DNA of 64,000 nucleotides from Lepidodermella squamata (lineage: Eukaryota; Gastrotricha): NCBI GenBank assembly GCA_047495785.1, contig JBLDXI010000032.1:2170001-2234000 (forward strand). Reading direction: 5' to 3'. Below the pieces are notes generated by a model. The model saw only the letters and a program-made list of their open reading frames with translations, had not been told where the DNA came from and did no database searches. Below are positions 59,019 through 64,000 of this stretch, piece after piece. Every line of letters starts with the position of its first letter. Within the stretch, counting starts at the first letter, position 1. Both the position numbers and the translations under genes were made by a program.

Positions 59019-59624
59019 TTAATCAATGTGCAAATAATTGAAGCATGTAGAAGTTATTGTTATGAATAAGGTCATCAAAACCGAAAGAACCAGCCAATTC
59101 TGACGGTAAGATGAATCAGCTCGGAATTGCGATTGAGCAGAATTGCAGCCATCCGTGTTGTTGCAACACTTGACGTTGCCGAAATAGTAGCCCTCGATCA
59201 AGGCATAGCCTTCCTAATTCATTGAAAATTTAGGAAATATTACGGTTGTAATGCAAAAAATGTATACCGGGCAAATATAGTTGGGCGGCCTTTTTAAATA
59301 ACAGTCACGATTTATCGAATAAGTTGTATCTTGGCTTTGATTGAAGTAAACCTGAATTGAAAAACAATTAATTGAATTTTATTTATGAAATTCCGAACAT
59401 ACAATGCAACTGTAAGATGAGTTCGGGCACCCTGTCAAAGTTAGCGCTCGATAACTCGGAGCCGGGCAATTTTGGCAGACATAGCATGATAGCGCCGAGC
59501 TTTCTCGAACCCCGACGATAATCGCAAATATCGAAACAATGAAACAGAATTTAAGCAGCCGTGAATTGAAGTTGAATTTTGATAGCAAAGTCTGGAAGTT
59601 GCAGAAATATTTCATCGAATCCAT
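59019..59624 (-). CDS. Ly6/uPAR (three-finger) GPI-type surface protein
   Basis: Three exons in phase 0: 59403-59624, 59268-59351 and 59019-59213, giving 166 residues. A hydrophobic leader ends before LSCYVCQNC; later Cys include TGCPNSSYSC, RDCYL, YICP and the family-typical end VKCCNNTDGCN. A hydrophobic C-terminus (LVLSVLMTLFITITSTCF) fits GPI attachment. Ly6 proteins bind receptors; some (the lynx group in animals) bind nicotinic receptors. The gene lies 400 bp from receptor gene 5, so a role with the cluster is plausible, though this is inference from position. Confidence 0.8.
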
Positions 59625-60584
59625 TTGTGATGCTCATAAAAGTGAATCATTTGGTCAAGAGTAAGGAATTAATAGGCCTTAAATAGGTAATGAGTGGCGG
59701 TGATGCTGCGAAATTTTACAATTTTCTATGGTCTCTTTTACACTAGCAAGTGTTTTGTTTACTCGTGTTTATTTTCGACACGATTCTCAGACGCCGCTGT
59801 GGAGGTGTTGTAGTATACCGGTGAGAAAATAAGCTGCAGTATTTCACACCAAGTATGACTAATAAATTATACTTTAATTTTAGTGACTATTGTTCCAATG
59901 TGTGTTAGTCGAGACAAGGTAAACACAGAATCGATAATCGATAATCAATAATCAATAATCAATAAAATAAAAAAAATATGATAAAAATTGCTGACAGAAT
60001 CTTGAAGGTGGAATACTCATCCTTTTTCTTCGATATAAAGACAATTCATAAATGTTATTGCTTGAAACTTTCGGTTGGTTTGCTTTTATATTGTATGAAG
60101 TATGAGGTTCCGTCCTAGACCCCAGCTCGAGAGGTCCAGGTAAGAAAATCAGAAAAAACTACAGGGGTGAAACTGTGGTCCGAACTTTGGTCCGAGTATT
60201 TGGGGCCGAAAATACCCGAAAGTAACCCCTAACTCGAGGATCCTAATTCGCAAACTGTGCTTTTACGTAAATTCCGCCTTTTAAAATCGAAATATTGGAA
60301 ACAAAAGACGTCAGAGACTGCTTTGGTATAGGAAACGCCTCCAGTCTAGCCTTATTTATTCAAACACCCTGCTGTAGATCATGTTCTATAGCGTATCCTT
60401 TCAATTATTTTAATAAATTGTGTCGAAAAAAGAATGGGCATGAGAAAGTTTTTCGACAATGATGTTTACCTTGGCCCATCACCCAGACAGCGGGGAATAA
60501 ATCATGCAGAGGTCTAGCTTGTTAATTCATTGGTTGTTTTGTTGAAAGTTCGCGCTAAATATTTGACACAATTTTTCTAAAAAA
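59625..60584. other. Intergenic with AT-rich tandem (caataat) and a dispersed repeat
   Basis: A short tandem of ataatca units lies at 59930-59965. The dispersed repeat is listed separately. No gene is seen. Confidence 0.4.
60118..60240 (+). repeat. Dispersed repeat, copy 2
   Basis: It matches the reverse complement of 1040-1155 (CAGCTCGAGAGGTCCAGG and CCGAAAATACCCGAAAGTA in the same order). Function unknown. Confidence 0.65.
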
Positions 60585-62251
60585 ATGCAGCTTTTCGCTG
60601 CACTGAAGATTTCAACGCTTTTGCTGTTATATTTCGTAACAGATATCTATGCCATCTTTCGGTATTCGAGGCTATCTGACTCGAATTGGCAGACTAGCCC
60701 GATCGTTTACAAATTCGATTCGAGTAAAATTGAAATATTTATTTTATATTCGTGATGATTTCAGTATAAATTTTTAAGGTGTTACATCCGATGTGAAGAC
60801 CTTGGTAACGAACATCTTGCAATCGCAATTCTCAAGTAATGTACCCGGGCTAAAATTTTCGTTGGATCAAGACCAAGCCACTCCCGATATGTTGTTTACC
60901 GTCGATACTTCATCATCTCTAACTTTGTAATGAAAAAAAATACTTTTGAAATTGTGGTTATTTACTATTTTATTAGCTGTGAGGACCAAAATCTGCAAGT
61001 GGGTCAAAGCGCATCAGGATCCACGACAATCAAGATTGTTCGGAATAGCAAGATAAATTGTGCTACAACTGGCTGGATAATGCATTTAGTCTGGCGAATC
61101 GATTTCGGTTATATAAAAACTTAGAGCTAATATTTTCCCGTTTTAGGTAATGCATGCTTTCGGGTTCTTGCACGAACATCAGCGACCTGATTCAGCCTCA
61201 AAGATTTACATCAACACCAATAATATGGATTCTGCCTATGCTGGAGCTGCATTTCGAAGTTTGTTAACAATTTTTTTCTGAAAATGATTGAAAATTCCTT
61301 CGATTTCAGATGCATTGGTAAATTCTCGTTACGACGGCTCGACCGACAGCACCAACTACGACTATATGTCTGTAATGCATTATCACTACAACGCATTGGC
61401 GAAGGATGCTAGCTCGCGAACTTTCTTAGCTATACCTCCAGATTCCATCAGCATCCGATCTTACGGCCACGCCACGAACCCAGAGGTGACAAACTCCGTT
61501 TTATCAACCGGCGACATCGAGGCCCTTCAATCGATGTTCCCAGGTGACGATCCTGCTCGTAAGTTAATTTTTATATAAATCCACCTTAAAAAATGCTTCC
61601 ATTTTTTTAAAGCGATTACTGGCACTTGTCAGAATGGTGGAACTTTCTATAATTATTGCGCATGTAAACCTGGCTATTCCGGGCGGTATTGCGAGGTTTC
61701 CGGGGACTGCTACAATTCATGTGATAACGGTGGGCGATGCGTGATCGGTACCTCAGGGTATCCAAAATGTTCCAGCTGCAACAATGGCGCAAGTGGAAAT
61801 TATTGCGAATTGGGTACCTATTCGTCCTCTTTTTCGTTTATATTTTTTATAATTTTTTTATTCAGGTCAAGATTGGGTGACTGCAACGCCCTGGTGTAAT
61901 TCTTGTCCTTGGTGGAGCAAGTGCTCGTCTTCTGGGTGTATCTGCACACCCTATGCTTATACCGGCCAAACTTGCGGGGCGCCATACGTCGCGCCAACAA
62001 CAACGAAATCAGCTCCCACTACGACAACTACAACGACTACAACGACTACGACAGCTGCGACAACTTCAACGCAATCCGCGACGACCAGAGTTTTGGATCG
62101 AGTTGTTTCCACTCCGGCCTCGTGGAGCGCTAGTAACAGTAATAATTTGATAATTGCAGCTGCTGTCGAACGGAAATCTTCCGAGCCGGTGATAGCCCTT
62201 ATGATTGCAACCGCCACTATTTGTCGACTGTTATGGAATAAGATCGCTTGA
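60585..62251 (+). CDS. Astacin-like protein with catalytic Glu replaced by Leu, EGF units and Thr-rich stalk
   Basis: The seven exons are 60585-60723, 60779-60926, 60977-61088, 61147-61258, 61310-61558, 61613-61813 and 61866-62251. A signal peptide is followed by the astacin domain. Its zinc motif, spread over the 61088/61147 junction, reads HLVMHAFGFLHEH: the three His and the GF..HE context are kept, but the Glu after the first His is Leu (CAT TTA). The Met-turn YDYMSVMHYHYNAL is intact. Then follow EGF-like units (CQNGGTFYNYCAC, CDNGGRC), a C-terminal CCP/EGF-like piece, a Thr-rich stretch of about 25 residues and a hydrophobic end suited to membrane or GPI anchoring. Zinc could still bind, but the general base is missing. 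The donor at 61089 (gtctgg) is weak; a different exon end that supplied Glu is the main alternative. Confidence 0.75.
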
Positions 62252-64000
62252 TTTTCTGCATGACGCTGAATTGAATTCTTCTCAAACAAGCTATTCAAGA
62301 TAATTATAATTTTTTCAACTACTTTTTAGAAATATTGCACCGCTTTTTCACAATTTTTGGCTTTGGTTGCTTTTTTTACATTAAAAGGTTGAGGGCTGTT
62401 ATTTAATTAGTTAAATTGATTGATATTACTATCTACAGCGCAGCCACTTTATACGAAGGTAAAAAAATCGCAAAATACAACAACAATTTCCCTCATTGAA
62501 AAAAATTGGTCGACCAATATTTTTATCCCGAAATTTAAAAATTGAATAAAAATTAAGCCTAGGGTTTGATAATTTTACTGCTAATTTTACTCGATTTATT
62601 GTCTTCAAGTACAAATTGGCGGCGCTTTAGTATATTACGAACGGCTAATAAAACATTTTTATTCGGTTTTCAGTTTTTTTGGAATTATCAGCCAACATAG
62701 CCATTATCATCAAAAGTGGTAACAAAACATTTCTCAATTTTAGCGAAATCAATATTTTCAAAACCGGCCCCATTAAAGCACGGTTCCGCGTTTATAGTAT
62801 TAGTTACAGGCTTATATATCCGGCCTCCACCTTAATATTACGAGCCCGCGATGAGTCATGTGCAACGCACTTTCGTCGCTTCAGGCCGAGAAGTGCGCGC
62901 GCAAGTAAATTTATTAATATTATTATCACTCTACACACCGTCGCATAACACCTTTGTAATATAATAAAAATGCGCTGTACTCACTCTGCTGCCTATGCGT
63001 ATACTATTTATCCACATTATACAAGCCAGGCATGCTGCCGTGCGCCGACGATGATGATGATGCACGTTATTTGTGTTGTTGTCGTGTCTCGTCGTCGTCG
63101 TCGGTCGTTGTGTCGCTAGCCGGCTATATTCGCATATAGCCGCGTCGTAAAGGCTCGTCCTGTTGTGCGCATGCTTTGTATACCTGCCTGCCTATGCTTT
63201 TCACTACTACGAAATGTTTATGTGTGTGTGCGCGCGCACATGGACATACTATATTCAATTCTGCCCTACCTTCTACCTACACATATACGGCAGCGCTTGT
63301 GATTCACAATGAACCTCAGCCAAAATGCAGCCTAGTAGTACCGAACTTTGCATGTGTTGAACCGCGTTAAATTCAAGGCCAAACTTTTTAATTCAAAATA
63401 AGCCTCGATATCTATTGCTTGCGACAATTTTAATCTCTGTTATCTCTATATCATTTGGGCAATAAATTTCTGCGAAATTCTGGCCTTATCGCTGGCCGAG
63501 GGAGTTGATTAGGCCTGCGTTAATAAGTTGCGCAATCGATTTAGCAAAAATGTCACCTTAATAAAAATTAGGCGCGTTGCGCAACACCAAATTAGCATAT
63601 ATCAGCTAGAAACGAACATTCAATCATGTTTAGATCTTAATATATTTTAGCCAGATATTATTACCTACTCTCTGGTAATATTACAGATGTTTGTGCAATT
63701 ATTCTACTGAGGCATTTGGCAAAATTTGCATATAAAATAGCAAGTCATTCAAGCGTATTTACGGATTGCGAGTTTTAGCAACCGGGAAGCGCATAAACAC
63801 CAGCCACAACGATTAATTTCAAAATAAATGGCCCACATTCGCATTATGACTTGCGCCCACCTTAAAATTTAGAAATTTTCATGTTTTTTTCTTGAATTTA
63901 TAGGGACACAAAGGCGAGCAATATAATTTAAATACTCTCACCACATTCATTCGACAAAGGTTGTGATTAGCATTGTCGACATGGGTTTCTACGACGTCAG
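62252..64000. other. Intergenic to the right edge, no gene supported
   Basis: AT-rich with short simple repeats: gatgatgatgatg and gtcgtcgtcgtcg near 63045-63105, tgtgtgtgtg/gcgcgc near 63220. Inverted pieces cgtcg/tatagc around 63120-63150 are too short to call. No ORF with continuation is seen. Confidence 0.45.

Noticed and set aside
61957-62298. Minus-strand poly-Val ORF
   Set aside because: It is the antisense reading of the Thr-rich stalk codons of the second astacin-like gene.
63040-63110. Possible start of another gene with gatgatg/gtcgtcg codons
   Set aside because: Simple repeats without a continuing frame or splice-joined exon before the window edge.

Overview
This window is from an invertebrate animal nuclear genome. 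Genes are split by many short introns (often 45-60 nt) with GT..(T)TTCAG junctions, and almost every product is an animal extracellular or membrane protein (astacin, CUB, kringle, EGF, LamG-like, temptin, PHM/DBH-type monooxygenase, Cys-loop receptor, Ly6). The compact introns, acceptor style and receptor expansion resemble nematodes and other small-bodied invertebrates, but nothing here fixes the phylum. Exon models below were built by hand from reading frame, splice sites and phase. No transcript data were available, so single-base errors at junctions are possible.

Layout. 1-5.4 kb (minus): a multidomain astacin-like gene that runs off the left edge. Its zinc site is destroyed, and it ends in a repeated Cys-rich module made of four phase-0 exons. 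5.9-7.5 kb: a foldback element. 7.8-10.1 kb: two members of a small Cys-rich membrane-protein family; a third lies at 35.6 kb. 11-34.8 kb: a duplicated block of temptin + copper-monooxygenase genes (two intact, one wrecked) and LamG/EGF genes (two intact copies, minus strand). The middle of this block, 18.3-26.7 kb, is filled with transposons: a MULE-like relic, a hAT-like insertion, two LINE fragments, a nested retroposon and a MITE. 37.3-45.3 kb: a RING/ankyrin gene whose large introns contain a MITE and a 5'-truncated RTE-like retrotransposon. 46.2 kb: a small secreted protein resembling the bacterial BPSL0067 family. 47-58.6 kb: five Cys-loop receptor subunit genes. 59-59.6 kb: a Ly6/uPAR gene. 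60.6-62.3 kb: a second astacin-like gene, with the zinc histidines kept but the catalytic Glu replaced by Leu. 62.3-64 kb: no gene seen.

How the parts may relate (inference). The receptor cluster lies next to a GPI-type Ly6 protein, a family known elsewhere to modulate nicotinic receptors. The monooxygenase genes combine a temptin fold with an apparently intact two-copper active site. The best candidates for undescribed biology are (i) the SPCFRGC...HWxECP membrane family, (ii) the pair of astacins that have both lost the catalytic Glu, (iii) the exon-quartet Cys-rich module, and (iv) the receptor subunit with Trp at pore position 9'.
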